Notes: generated by a model from the sequence alone, not told the origin. A DNA stretch of 64,000 nucleotides from JARBUG01 sp035628915 (GCA_035628915.1 DASPIW010000021.1:45500-109499), one strand, 5' to 3'. Counted from the stretch's first letter, positions 42,901 through 49,924 are shown. Program-made: numbers and translations.

Positions 42901-43109
42901 CGCCGACGAAGAGCGGCCGGATCGTCGTCTTCCTGTCGCTGGAGGATGAGACGGGGCTGGTCGATCTGACGATTTTCGAGGATGTGTACCAGCGCTACGG
43001 GCACCTGATCTTCACGGATCCCCGGCCGCCGCTGGCGGCCCTGGGGCGGGTGGAGCGGCGCGGCGGGCACGTGAGCGTGACGGTGACCCGGGTCAAGGCG
43101 CTGGAGTAG
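39909..43109 (+). CDS. dnaE2: Error-prone DNA polymerase III alpha-type subunit (DnaE2/ImuC)
   Basis: The ATG at 39909 is chosen (GTG at 39900 possible), giving 1066 residues. The order is an N-terminal PHP domain (FVHLHVHSPFSFLDGAS, LTDHDN), the C-family polymerase core with Asp398/400/402 in EKPDIDIDFD and Asp552 in LVKLDLLSL, FRGAGRGSAADSAVAYCL, a helix-hairpin-helix segment and a C-terminal OB fold (VKVAGVAVRPHRPPTKSGRI, VFLSLEDETGLVDLTIFEDV). The length and the missing C-terminal tau-binding part fit DnaE2, which with ImuB carries out mutagenic synthesis past DNA damage. It is probably co-transcribed with the activator gene. Confidence 0.93.
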   Translation: MSFVHLHVHSPFSFLDGASRLDALIEEAALQRMPALTLTDHDNVSGAVRFQKKCLDAGLLPIQGAELTLQGGHHLTLLATGPTGYATLCRIITAAHIGMDPAHMGAGGLLSLAPGHQRLQPAAPMSVFSYGTEGLIALSGCRRGEVPSLILRGRLAEAEAAARRYAAWFPGRFYLEVQDDRLPGERMLHSALRELGEHLGLPLVATGNVHYRTREEFFVHDLLTCVRTLTRLDQPHAERRLNAENYMKPPALMAERFRDLPDAVTGTLKIAEQCSPSLDLGAKLFPQYDVPQGMSALAYLRQLVYEGARRRYGRITEKVETRLEHELRIIGQLGYEDYFLLVWDVARYARSRGFRGAGRGSAADSAVAYCLFITDVDAIARGLLFERFMSLERAEKPDIDIDFDARYRDEVANYVYRKYGYDRVASVCTYNTFHARSAIRDLGKAMGFAEPEIDFLAKRMPYFAGADDILEVMGRLPELRQSGIPWHKFEQLLQACAKIARLPRFMGTHLGGLVISRRPLLEVTPLQMAAKGCAVCQFDKEYVEDLGLVKLDLLSLRTFSAVDDASRMLEVGGFDYERIPSEDRETYEMLGTGETVGVFQLESPAQRALQARLGADRFEDIVASVAIIRPGPIKGNMVEPFLARRHGQEEITYLHPKLEPILSKTYGVVLFQEQVIEIATAVAGFSPGEADQLRRVMTKARNKEDMVAIGRLFVEKAMQAGVDPAVADTIFSYVQGYASYGFCEAHAAAFANTAYKTAYLVRHHPAEYFAALMSAQPMGYYPINTLAGDAARRGAGLLPVDINRSEPAFTVEEWSPEAWDAFWRHEGGHRPPYPALGKAIRIGLKQVKGVGKPVYDAIMEGRGAGFTSLLDFCRKTEGKVPRDSLEALVLAGAFDCLHGNRRELLWQVPHALEAARAVDSPQGMLEFEVERRALPDFSPSEKYLKEYELLGLMVRGHYMVFAREDLKRQGYLTAAQAKQAERGALVKVAGVAVRPHRPPTKSGRIVVFLSLEDETGLVDLTIFEDVYQRYGHLIFTDPRPPLAALGRVERRGGHVSVTVTRVKALE

Positions 43110-43134
43110 AGCGTAGCCGGCGGGCGACGCTCTA
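43107..43134 (+). terminator. Hairpin at the dnaE2 stop
   Basis: TAGAGCGT (43107-43114, including the stop codon) pairs with ACGCTCTA (43127-43134). There is no T-run. The repeat element begins 3 bases later. Confidence 0.45.
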
Positions 43135-43136
43135 CT

Positions 43137-43250
43137 GTCACAGTACGGGCCTTGCATGTGGGAATGGGAACGGGATTTTTACCACGGAAGGCGCGGAAGG
43201 GGACACGGAAATCGCGGCAGTGGAAGTGGGAATGTGGTGTGGTCGCGGAT
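43137..43250. repeat. Left copy of a 114-bp inverted repeat
   Basis: Read on the plus strand, this copy matches the reverse complement of 49557-49670 with one mismatch (43228). It contains TTTTTACCACGGAAGGCGCG and a run of CGG/ACGGAA words. A partial return arm, the complement of TTTTACCACGGAGGGCACGG and the following words, lies at 43285-43324, so this copy can fold on itself. It is noncoding and fills much of the gap 43110-43416. Confidence 0.9.
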
Positions 43251-43360
43251 GCGCAATCAGCGCCATCGCCATTTTATTGTCCCACTCCGTGTCCTCCGCG
43301 CCTTCCGTGCCCTCCGTGGTAAAATGCCTCCACTACCCCACACTAGCAGCTTCAATGACA

Positions 43361-43400
43361 AATCACCCCTCAGGCCCAGTGGCAGGCCCGAGGGGTGATT
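43361..43400. terminator. Bidirectional terminator
   Basis: AATCACCCCTC (43361-43371) and GAGGGGTGATT (43390-43400) form an 11-bp stem, with CTCTTT following on the plus strand. It lies next to the stop of the convergent isomerase gene. Confidence 0.7.
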
Positions 43401-43416
43401 CTCTTTCCAGCCGGAG

Positions 43417-44229
43417 CTACCGCTTCGCCCGGCGAGCCGCCAGGGCCATCTTCTCGACGGTCTCATAAGCTGCCCTGGCCCCTTCCAGCCGCGGCGACAG
43501 CCGCGGATCGAGCGCCAGCGAGCCGGCAAACCCTTCGCCGACCAGCGAGGTGACCAGGAAATCCAGCCCGCACATGCCGTCACCGGGCAGCACGCCATGA
43601 TATCCGCTCGCGGACCGGCCCACATCGCGCAGCCGCACCGAGACGAGCCTGTTCTTGACGGTCATCAGGCCGGAAGGGAAGGGCGCATCGCCGGCCATGA
43701 GGCTGACGGCGGGGTCCCAGCTAATTTGCAGCGCATGGTGGCCGACGGCCCTGGTAATGGCGGCCAGATGGGAGCTGGTCTCCGCCCAGCTGCCCGGCTC
43801 ATTTTCCAGGCCGAGCACGACGCCCAGGTTGCCGGCCAGCTCCGCCGCCTCGGCCAGTACTTCAAGGACGGCGTCCGGGCACGGGTCCTTGGCGCCCGCC
43901 GGCCGCAGCGGCGCCCCGATATGGACCACCGGGCACTTGAGCAGCAGCGCCAGATGCAGGCTTGCCGGCAGGAGAATCCGACGGTGATACCGCATCGCCG
44001 GATCGTCCATCGCGACCTTGAATGCCTGCGGGGCGATGCCCGACACCGCCACGTCCCAGTGCTCCAGCGTGCCGACCAGACCCGTCAGGAAGCTGGGCGA
44101 CAGGTTGCTGCCGATCGGTCCTTCGCCCACCACTCGCAGTTCGACATGGTGTCCGCCCCACGAAGTGATCTGCTCGCAGGCGGTATCTACATCACGGCTG
44201 ATCTGATCGCTAATCACAGCCAGCTTCAT
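43417..44229 (-). CDS. Xylose isomerase-like TIM-barrel protein (sugar phosphate isomerase/epimerase family)
   Basis: The ATG at 44229 (complement) follows GGAAAGGGG; the product has 270 residues. The pattern is that of AP-endonuclease-2/xylose-isomerase-like barrels: VELRVVGEGPI early, a strand with PVVHIGAPLRP, VLGLENEPGSWAETSSHL (metal-binding Glu), LQISWDPAVSLMAGD (Asp), VSVRLRDV and the late DGMCGLDFLV. Family members isomerise or epimerise sugars and inositols with a divalent metal. There is no sugar operon next to it, so the substrate is open. It lies inside the segment bounded by the 114-bp inverted repeats. Confidence 0.8.
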   Translation of the reverse strand: MKLAVISDQISRDVDTACEQITSWGGHHVELRVVGEGPIGSNLSPSFLTGLVGTLEHWDVAVSGIAPQAFKVAMDDPAMRYHRRILLPASLHLALLLKCPVVHIGAPLRPAGAKDPCPDAVLEVLAEAAELAGNLGVVLGLENEPGSWAETSSHLAAITRAVGHHALQISWDPAVSLMAGDAPFPSGLMTVKNRLVSVRLRDVGRSASGYHGVLPGDGMCGLDFLVTSLVGEGFAGSLALDPRLSPRLEGARAAYETVEKMALAARRAKR

Positions 44230-44254
44230 CAGGTTACCCCTTTCCACACTGCAT

Positions 44255-44283
44255 CATATACCCCACACGATTTTTTACTACAA
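44255..44283 (-). promoter_or_regulatory. Promoter of the TIM-barrel gene
   Basis: On the minus strand TTGTAG (44283-44278), a 17-base spacer and TATATG (44260-44255) lie 26 bases ahead of the start codon, in an AT-richer stretch. Confidence 0.5.
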
Positions 44284-44454
44284 AAGGTGCATATTTCCTC
44301 CCCATTTTTACCCACTAGAGAAAATTCTCCTTTTCTCGCGGGAACCAAAAGGGTAGCCAGCGCCGTCAAACTGCTGACAGCCGCTGCAGCACCTGGGTCT
44401 CGGGTCAATTTTCTGGTATGCTAAAGATCAACATAAGAAAGGATGGGGAGGTAT

Positions 44455-45891
44455 TTGCGTAAGTCCCGCCGCCGCAGCAGGCGCTGGATCTACTGGCTGC
44501 TGGCCTGCCTGGGCATGGTCGCCGCCCTGGTGGGCTGCGTCGCCTTTTACCGCCCCTTCGTGTCGGAAACCGGCGGCATACTGGAGGGCGGCGCGCCGCT
44601 GCCGAAGGTGCCGGCCCCGCCGCCCCTGCCCGTAGAGCGCACGACGTTCCTGGTCATGGGCGTCGACCGGCGCGAAGACGACACCGGACGTGCCGACAGC
44701 ACGATGGTCGTCTCCTTTGACATGGAGACGCAGCGACTGGCGGTCGTGTCGCTCCCCCGGGACACGTGGGCCGCGATTCCCGGCCACGGGCATGACAAAA
44801 TCAACCACAGCTACGCGTACGGCGGTGAGCAACTGGCCGTCGCCACCGTCCAGCAGTTGCTGGGCATCCCCATTGACCATTACGTCACGGTGACCTTCCA
44901 GGACTTCGCCAAAATCGTTGATGCGGTGGGCGGCATCGACGTCGACGCCGAAAAGCGGATGTACTACGAAGATCCATCGGATACGTCGATGGGCCCGGGC
45001 GGGCTAGTCATCGACATACAGGCCGGTCCCCAGCACATGGATGGAATCACTGCCCTGAAGTACTCCCGCTTCCGGATGGACGAGGAAGGCGACTTGGGCC
45101 GGGTCCGGCGCCAGCAGCAGGTCGCCATGGCCCTGATGCGGGCCGCCGCCCGCCCCGCCGTGGTCTCCAGGGTGCCCCAGTTGATTCCCGCTCTCTCCGA
45201 TGCCATTGACACCGACATGTCCGTCGCGGAGATGGTCAAATACGGCCTGGCCGGCAAGGACGCCATGGGCACGGAACTGCGCACGGGCGTTTTTGGCGGC
45301 GAGGAACGGGTAATCGGCGGCGTTTTCTACTTTGTCCCCGACCTGGTGAAGAGCCGCCAGCAGGCCTATGAAGTGCTTGTGGGAGCGCGCCCGACCGAGG
45401 CATTCCTCGCCCGAGCGCGGCAAGATCAGTCTGCCTATGCCAAAGTATTGGCCGAAGAAGCGGCCCAGGAGCCTGCCGTGACGGCAAGCACCGAAACGGC
45501 TGCGGGCGCGCCGCCGGACGCCGCCGCCGTAACTGCTCCACAGCCGGCGCCGGGCGCCCAGCCCAGGCCGTCGGCTCCGGCGCCCGCCCCGAAACCGCCC
45601 CGGCAGCAGCAGCTGACCGTAGCCGTTACCGATGCCTCGGGCAGGCAGATTGCCGCTGATTACGTCAAGAAGCTGAAGGCAGCCGGGTTCCGCGTAGCCA
45701 GGGTCTCCCGGTCTGCGCATGTGGTGGCCCGGACGGTGGCCATTGACCATGCCGGACAGCCCGGGACCGAGGAGCGCCTCCAGGCCATTTTCCCCACGGC
45801 CCTGATCGTCGCGAAACCCGACAAAACAGCGGAAGAAGCGATTGAACTGGTCCTGGGGCAGGATCTTCTTCAAACGGCGGGCAAGCGTTGA
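44455..45891 (+). CDS. LytR-CpsA-Psr family protein with LytR_C domain
   Basis: The TTG at 44455 is chosen because GGATGGGGAGG precedes it; the in-frame ATG at 44443 lies within that site. The product has 478 residues. A basic start (RKSRRRSRRW) and one membrane helix lead to the LCP domain: FLVMGVDRREDDTGRADSTM, VSLPRDTWAAIPG, INHSYAYGG, IDHYVTVTFQDF, DAVGGIDVDAEKRMYYEDP and SRFRMDEEGDLGRVRRQQQV. A Pro/Ala-rich linker and a LytR_C domain (TVAVTDASGRQIAADYVKKL) follow. It should attach glycopolymers to peptidoglycan. A textbook terminator follows. Confidence 0.92.
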   Translation: MRKSRRRSRRWIYWLLACLGMVAALVGCVAFYRPFVSETGGILEGGAPLPKVPAPPPLPVERTTFLVMGVDRREDDTGRADSTMVVSFDMETQRLAVVSLPRDTWAAIPGHGHDKINHSYAYGGEQLAVATVQQLLGIPIDHYVTVTFQDFAKIVDAVGGIDVDAEKRMYYEDPSDTSMGPGGLVIDIQAGPQHMDGITALKYSRFRMDEEGDLGRVRRQQQVAMALMRAAARPAVVSRVPQLIPALSDAIDTDMSVAEMVKYGLAGKDAMGTELRTGVFGGEERVIGGVFYFVPDLVKSRQQAYEVLVGARPTEAFLARARQDQSAYAKVLAEEAAQEPAVTASTETAAGAPPDAAAVTAPQPAPGAQPRPSAPAPAPKPPRQQQLTVAVTDASGRQIAADYVKKLKAAGFRVARVSRSAHVVARTVAIDHAGQPGTEERLQAIFPTALIVAKPDKTAEEAIELVLGQDLLQTAGKR

Positions 45892-45903
45892 TATGTGCAG
45901 AAG

Positions 45904-45931
45904 AAGACCGGCCAGGCGAGCCGGTCTTTTT
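45904..45931 (+). terminator. Intrinsic terminator of the second LCP gene
   Basis: AAGACCGGC (45904-45912) and GCCGGTCTT (45920-45928) form a perfect stem that continues into a T-run. Confidence 0.92.
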
Positions 45932-46019
45932 CCTGCGAATTGAAGGGTTGGCAGCCCAGCCGGCGTCGTACTGTACAGAAGAGCGAAGGCGCCCTTCTTA
46001 CGTGAAGGAGGTAAACAAC

Positions 46020-46478
46020 ATGCGTGAACTGATGCGATCCCGCGACCGGAAGATCCTCGGCGTGGCCGGCGGCTTTGCTGAGTATTTTGATATGGACAAG
46101 ACGATCTGGCGGGCGATCTGGGTCTTTACCTGCATCGTGATGCCCCCGGCGATCCTGGCCTACTTCATCCTCGGCATCGTGATGCCTGAGGCGCCCGCCG
46201 CCCCGTTCCAGGCCCCGCCGCCCCCGCCCGAGCCGGACGTCGTCCCGCCGCCCGTGCAGGAGCCCGTCTACACCCGCACCAGCTACAAGCCCCTGACGAA
46301 ATCCCATGACAAGTGGCTGTCGGGCGTCTGCGGCGGCGTCGCGGAGTACTTCGGCGTCGACCCGCTCCTGGTCCGGGCCCTCTGGCTGGGCTCCATCTTC
46401 CTGCTCGGCACGGGTCTGCTGCTGTATATCGTGCTGATGATCCTGATGCCCGACCCGCCCCGGCGCATGCCCGGCTAA
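46020..46478 (+). CDS. Membrane protein with two PspC domains
   Basis: The ATG at 46020 has GAAGGAGGT 8 bases upstream; the product has 152 residues. Two PspC units are seen: RSRDRKILGVAGGFAEYFDM with a membrane helix, and, after a Pro-rich linker (about 60-80), KSHDKWLSGVCGGVAEYFGV with a second helix. PspC proteins sit in the membrane and report envelope stress in the phage-shock response. The double form with a proline linker is less common than the single domain. No pspA is nearby. The sigma-54 activator in this window has PspF architecture, but there is no evidence of a link. Confidence 0.85.
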   Translation: MRELMRSRDRKILGVAGGFAEYFDMDKTIWRAIWVFTCIVMPPAILAYFILGIVMPEAPAAPFQAPPPPPEPDVVPPPVQEPVYTRTSYKPLTKSHDKWLSGVCGGVAEYFGVDPLLVRALWLGSIFLLGTGLLLYIVLMILMPDPPRRMPG

Positions 46479-46488
46479 AGGGCCGGCG

Positions 46489-46548
46489 CGCAACATGCAG
46501 AACGGAGCACTCGGTGTGGAAGCCCGGTGCTCCGTTCTGCATGTTGCG
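46489..46548. terminator. Long perfect hairpin (22-bp stem) between the PspC and Fur genes
   Basis: 46489-46510 and 46527-46548 are exact reverse complements, enclosing a 16-base loop. The stem starts 11 bases after the PspC stop. No T-run follows directly. It is far longer than the other terminators here, so it may be a terminator, an RNA-stability element or the remains of a mobile repeat. Confidence 0.65.
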
Positions 46549-46564
46549 AAATGGGGGCCGCTGG

Positions 46565-46593
46565 TTGACATCCGCCCAACTGCCCGCTACACT
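46565..46593 (+). promoter_or_regulatory. Sigma-A promoter of the fur-znu operon
   Basis: TTGACA (46565-46570), a 17-base spacer and TACACT (46588-46593) give a strong promoter 40 bases ahead of the Fur-family start. I see no obvious Fur- or Zur-type palindrome over it. Confidence 0.78.
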
Positions 46594-46632
46594 CAAATAG
46601 GAAAATTACTAGGTATGTCTGGAGGCATTGCC

Positions 46633-47070
46633 ATGACGGTCGATGACGTCCTTCAGCGCATGAAAGCAATGGGCTGCAAGCTGACGCCGCAGCGGCGGAT
46701 GCTGATCGACGTGCTGCTCGCAGCCGGTGACGCTGATCTGACCGCCGACGAGATCTACCAGCAGATTCGGGTCACCTACCCTGAAGTCGGGCTGGACACC
46801 GTCTACCGCAACCTGCGGCTACTGGCGAAGATGGATATTGTCGACGAAGTCAAGCTGACGGGCAAGCTTGCCCAATACTCCCTGAACCGGCAGGCGCACG
46901 AGCACGGGCTGATCTGCCTGGAGTGCGGCAAGGAGGTCGCACTGCGGCACTGTCCGATCAAGGAGTTGGAGACCCTGGCGCGCACGGAGCATGGCTTTAT
47001 CATATCCAGCCACCGGATTGAGCTCTTCGGGTACTGCGAGGAGTGCAGCGGGGCCGGGGGGGCACGATGA
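46633..47070 (+). CDS. Fur-family metalloregulator, probably Zur
   Basis: The ATG at 46633, with GGAGG 7 bases upstream, gives 145 residues. The winged helix (CKLTPQRRMLIDVLLAAGD, then ADEIYQQIRVTYPEVGLDTV and YRNLRLL) is followed by the metal-binding dimer domain: AHEHGLICLECGKEV (His and first CxxC) and FGYCEECSG (second CxxC, structural zinc). It overlaps znuA (ATGA), so it is in one operon with a zinc importer. The natural inference is a zinc-responsive repressor of that operon. Fe- or Mn-sensing cannot be excluded from sequence alone. Confidence 0.9.
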   Translation: MTVDDVLQRMKAMGCKLTPQRRMLIDVLLAAGDADLTADEIYQQIRVTYPEVGLDTVYRNLRLLAKMDIVDEVKLTGKLAQYSLNRQAHEHGLICLECGKEVALRHCPIKELETLARTEHGFIISSHRIELFGYCEECSGAGGAR

Positions 47071-47981
47071 TGCGGCGGATGGGATTGACGGTTCTGGTGT
47101 TCGCACTGCTGGCGCTGGGCGCCGGCTGCAGCTCGACGGGCAAGGCACCTGGTTTCTCGGGAGCGAGCGGAAAAATCAAGGTTGCGGCGAGCTTCTACCC
47201 GGTGTATGAGTTTACCCGCGCCGTGGGCGGCGACCGGGTCGATCTGATCAACCTGGTGCCGGCCGGGACGGAACCCCACGACTGGGAGCCGGCGCCCGGG
47301 CAGATCAAGGCGCTGAATCAGGCGGACCTGTTCATCTACAACGGGGCCGGTTTCGAGCATTGGGCCGGTGAGACGCTGGCCAGCCTGGACAATCAGGAAT
47401 TGGTCTCCGTTGAGACGGCAAGGAGCGCTGAGCTGATCTCGGGGGAGCAGGAAGTCGATCCCCATGTCTGGCTGGATCCCGTCAGCGCCGCCCGGCAGGT
47501 GGCGGCAATCCGGGATGCACTTGTCACGGTCGATCCGGCCGGGAAAGCGACATATGAAGCGAACGCCGCCGCGTACGTATCAAAGTTGAACGCGCTGGAC
47601 CAGGAGTTCCGGAACGGCCTTTCCCAGTGTAAGCAGAAAAGCTTCTACACCAGCCATGCGGCCTTCAGTTACCTGGCTCGGCGCTACGCAATTCGGCAGC
47701 ACGCAATCATGGGGCTTTCGCCGGACGCCGAACCGACGCCGCGGGAGCTGGCCGAGATCGTCGAAACGGCAAAGGCCAATCAAGTCAAGTACATCTTCTT
47801 TGAAACGCTGGTCAGCGACAAAGTCGCGAAGGTGGTCGCCCGGGAGACAGGCGCCGGCACCCTGGTGCTCAATCCCCTGGAAGGCCTGACCGACGAGGAG
47901 GCCAGGGCAGGCAAGGACTACCTCGGCGTGATGCGGGAGAACCTGGCGAATCTTGCGCTCGCTATGGAGTGTGGGAAATAA
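47067..47981 (+). CDS. znuA: Zinc ABC transporter substrate-binding lipoprotein
   Basis: The ATG at 47067 overlaps the fur stop; the product has 304 residues. The signal peptide ends in LGAGCSS, a lipobox-like site. Cluster-A-1 features follow: KVAASFYPVYEFTRAVGGDR, VPAGTEPHDWEPAP with the first metal His, DPHVWLDPVSAARQ with the second, FYTSHAAFSYLARRY with the third, and IFFETLVSDKVA with the acidic ligand. The His/Asp-rich loop common in ZnuA is nearly absent. It captures zinc, or less likely manganese, outside the membrane and hands it to ZnuB. Co-expression with a Fur-family regulator supports zinc. Confidence 0.92.
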   Translation: MMRRMGLTVLVFALLALGAGCSSTGKAPGFSGASGKIKVAASFYPVYEFTRAVGGDRVDLINLVPAGTEPHDWEPAPGQIKALNQADLFIYNGAGFEHWAGETLASLDNQELVSVETARSAELISGEQEVDPHVWLDPVSAARQVAAIRDALVTVDPAGKATYEANAAAYVSKLNALDQEFRNGLSQCKQKSFYTSHAAFSYLARRYAIRQHAIMGLSPDAEPTPRELAEIVETAKANQVKYIFFETLVSDKVAKVVARETGAGTLVLNPLEGLTDEEARAGKDYLGVMRENLANLALAMECGK

Positions 47982-48736
47982 TGGAGAGCCCCCTGGTGCA
48001 GTTGACCGACGTCAGCTTTGGTTACGGCGGCGATCCGGTGCTGGAGGAGATCCGGCTTGCCGTAGGCCGGGGCGATTATCTGGGCCTCATCGGGCCCAAC
48101 GGGTCCGGCAAGACCACCTTGCTGAAGCTGATCCTCGGTACGCTGCCGGCGCCCCGCGGCGGCGAAATCCGGCTGTTCGGCTTTCCTTCGGCCCAGTTCC
48201 GGGAGCGGTGGAAGATCGGGTATGTGGCGCAGAAAGCGGCTTCTTTCAATGCGGGGTTTCCGGCCACGGTGGAGGAAGTCGTGATGACGGGCTTGGCCGC
48301 CAGGAGAGGCCTCTGGCGGCTCTTCACCGCGGCCGATCGGCTGGCGGCCCGTGATGCGCTGGAGAAAGTCGGCATGGCGAGCTTCCGGGACCGGATGATC
48401 GGGCGGCTCTCGGGCGGCCAGCAGCAGCGGGTCTTCATCGCCCGGGCGCTGGTAAGCCGGCCGGAGCTGCTGATTCTGGATGAACCGACGGTCGGCGTCG
48501 ACATTCACGCCGAGAGCCAGTTCTACCGGCTGATTCGGGAATTGCGGGGGACGCTGGGCCTGACGGTGATTCTGGTCTCCCACGACATCGGGGCGGTGGC
48601 GCACGAAGTGACTTCGCTGGCCTGCCTCAACCGGCGGCTCTTCTACCACGGCTCGCCGGATAACTGGGGATCAGACGAGCAGCTCTGCGAGTTCTACGGC
48701 CACCCGGTGCGGTCGGTCCACCATCATCACCACTAG
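47981..48736 (+). CDS. znuC: Zinc ABC transporter ATP-binding protein
   Basis: The ATG overlaps the last base of the znuA stop; the product has 251 residues. It shows LIGPNGSGKTTLLKLIL (Walker A), a Q-loop region VAQKAASF, LSGGQQQRVFIARAL (signature), LLILDEPTVGVD (Walker B) and VSHDIGAV (H-loop). It powers ZnuB. The protein ends in VHHHHH, a natural run of five histidines at the extreme C-terminus, which could bind zinc and give feedback; this is speculation. The next gene starts 15 bases on. Confidence 0.94.
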   Translation: MESPLVQLTDVSFGYGGDPVLEEIRLAVGRGDYLGLIGPNGSGKTTLLKLILGTLPAPRGGEIRLFGFPSAQFRERWKIGYVAQKAASFNAGFPATVEEVVMTGLAARRGLWRLFTAADRLAARDALEKVGMASFRDRMIGRLSGGQQQRVFIARALVSRPELLILDEPTVGVDIHAESQFYRLIRELRGTLGLTVILVSHDIGAVAHEVTSLACLNRRLFYHGSPDNWGSDEQLCEFYGHPVRSVHHHHH

Positions 48737-48750
48737 AAGGGGGCGAGCCC

Positions 48751-49542
48751 ATGCTGGAGATGCTTGCGCAGGGGTTCATGCAGCGGGCGCTGCTGGCCGG
48801 CCTGACGGTGGCGGTGGTCTGCCCGGCGATCGGTGTCTTCCTGGTGATGCGGCGGCTGGCCCAATATGGAGACACGCTGGCTCATGTATCGCTGGTCGGC
48901 GTGGCGGCGGGAGTTCTGACCCGCGTCTTTCCCATGGCGGCGGGGCTGGCCTTTTCGGTGGCCGCATCGCTGGGCATGGACTGGCTGCGGCAGCGGTATT
49001 CCAAGTACAGCGAGCTGAGCCTGGCGATAATGGCGCCCACCTCGCTGGCTTTGGCCGTAGCGCTGGCCCGCAGCGATGTGATGAGCTACCTGTTCGGCTC
49101 CGTGATGACGGTGGAAGCGGAAAGCCTGTATCTGATCGGCGGGCTCGGCATTGTGGTGATGACTGTGCTGCTCCTGCTGTATAAGGAGCTCTTGAGTGTC
49201 AGCTTTGACGAGGAGCAGGCCCGGGTCGGCGGGCTGCCCGTGGGCTTTGTCAATACCGTTTTCATGGTCCTGACCGCCATGACGGTGGCCATGGCCATGA
49301 GTGTGGTGGGCGTGCTGCTCGTCTCAGCGCTGATTGTGGTGCCCGTGGCGACGGCCCTGCAGGTCGCCCGGTCGTTCCGCGGCACGCTGATCTGGTCGGT
49401 GGCTGTGGGCGTCCTCTCCGTGCTGGTTGGGCTGGTGGCCTCGTACGGATTCGACCTGATGCCCGGAGTGGCCGTGACGCTGACTTCGGTGGCGGGGCTG
49501 CTTGTAGTCCTCGCGTATAAGCGAGTGGCCGGCGTGGAGTAG
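48751..49542 (+). CDS. znuB: Zinc ABC transporter permease
   Basis: The 263-residue protein starts after AGAAGGGGG. It is an ABC-3 family permease with about eight membrane spans. Recognisable blocks are CPAIGVFLVMRRLAQYGDTL with AHVSLVGVAAG (cytoplasmic coupling region), YLFGSVMTV, and the late VVGVLLVSALIVVPVATALQ. It forms the channel for Zn2+ with ZnuC. The right copy of the 114-bp inverted repeat begins 15 bases after its stop codon, so the znu operon is the last unit inside the repeat-bounded segment. Confidence 0.93.
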   Translation: MLEMLAQGFMQRALLAGLTVAVVCPAIGVFLVMRRLAQYGDTLAHVSLVGVAAGVLTRVFPMAAGLAFSVAASLGMDWLRQRYSKYSELSLAIMAPTSLALAVALARSDVMSYLFGSVMTVEAESLYLIGGLGIVVMTVLLLLYKELLSVSFDEEQARVGGLPVGFVNTVFMVLTAMTVAMAMSVVGVLLVSALIVVPVATALQVARSFRGTLIWSVAVGVLSVLVGLVASYGFDLMPGVAVTLTSVAGLLVVLAYKRVAGVE

Positions 49543-49556
49543 GGGCGTCGGCGCTG

Positions 49557-49670
49557 ATCCGCGACCACACCACATTCCTACTTCCACTGCCGCGATTTCC
49601 GTGTCCCCTTCCGCGCCTTCCGTGGTAAAAATCCCGTTCCCATTCCCACATGCAAGGCCCGTACTGTGAC
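49557..49670. repeat. Right copy of the 114-bp inverted repeat
   Basis: This is the reverse complement of 43137-43250 with one mismatch. It lacks the return arm seen after the left copy. The two copies face each other across about 6.3 kb. Confidence 0.9.
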
Positions 49671-49704
49671 ATAGAGATCGGCCACCAGGATGTCAGCAAC
49701 GTGG

Positions 49705-49726
49705 ACGCCGCCCTCAGGGGCGGCGT
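49705..49726. terminator. Hairpin terminator
   Basis: ACGCCGCCC (49705-49713) and GGGCGGCGT (49718-49726) form a 9-bp stem with a TCAG loop. It is downstream of the small minus-strand gene and also faces the znu operon. Confidence 0.65.
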
Positions 49727-49735
49727 TTCGCTTAC

Positions 49736-49924
49736 CTACTGCCGGCTCTCACCAGGGGTCAGATCATCTTGCAGGTACATGGCATGTACGTTGAACGCCG
49801 CATTGTTGACCGTATGCGCATCATCGATCTGCCCCTGGCCTTTCTCGGGCCCAAAGGCGACGGGCTCCGAAGAGGCAGCTTTGGCGTCCTTCAGGATCTT
49901 GTCGCTGTTCTTCTCGCGCTCCAT
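49736..49924 (-). CDS. Small hydrophilic protein of unknown function
   Basis: The ATG at 49924 (complement) has AAAGGGGG 6 bases upstream, a strong and well-placed RBS. The 62-residue product is polar and charged, with no membrane segment: MEREKNSDKILKDAKAASSE, then AFGPEKGQGQIDDAHTVNNA and AFNVHAMYLQDDL. I do not recognise it. A short, acidic, soluble protein next to a terminator could be a spore or stress protein, but nothing shows this. Over the 130 bases on its upstream side I see no clear promoter. Confidence 0.6.
   Translation of the reverse strand: MEREKNSDKILKDAKAASSEPVAFGPEKGQGQIDDAHTVNNAAFNVHAMYLQDDLTPGESRQ

Noticed and set aside
43137..43325. CRISPR array, suggested by the repeated ACGGA words
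   Set aside because: The words are irregular, without equal spacers. The structure is an inverted repeat.
48719..48733. His-run of ZnuC as a cloning tag artefact
   Set aside because: The surrounding sequence is continuous genomic operon DNA with znuB directly after, so a vector tag is unlikely. Kept as a natural feature.
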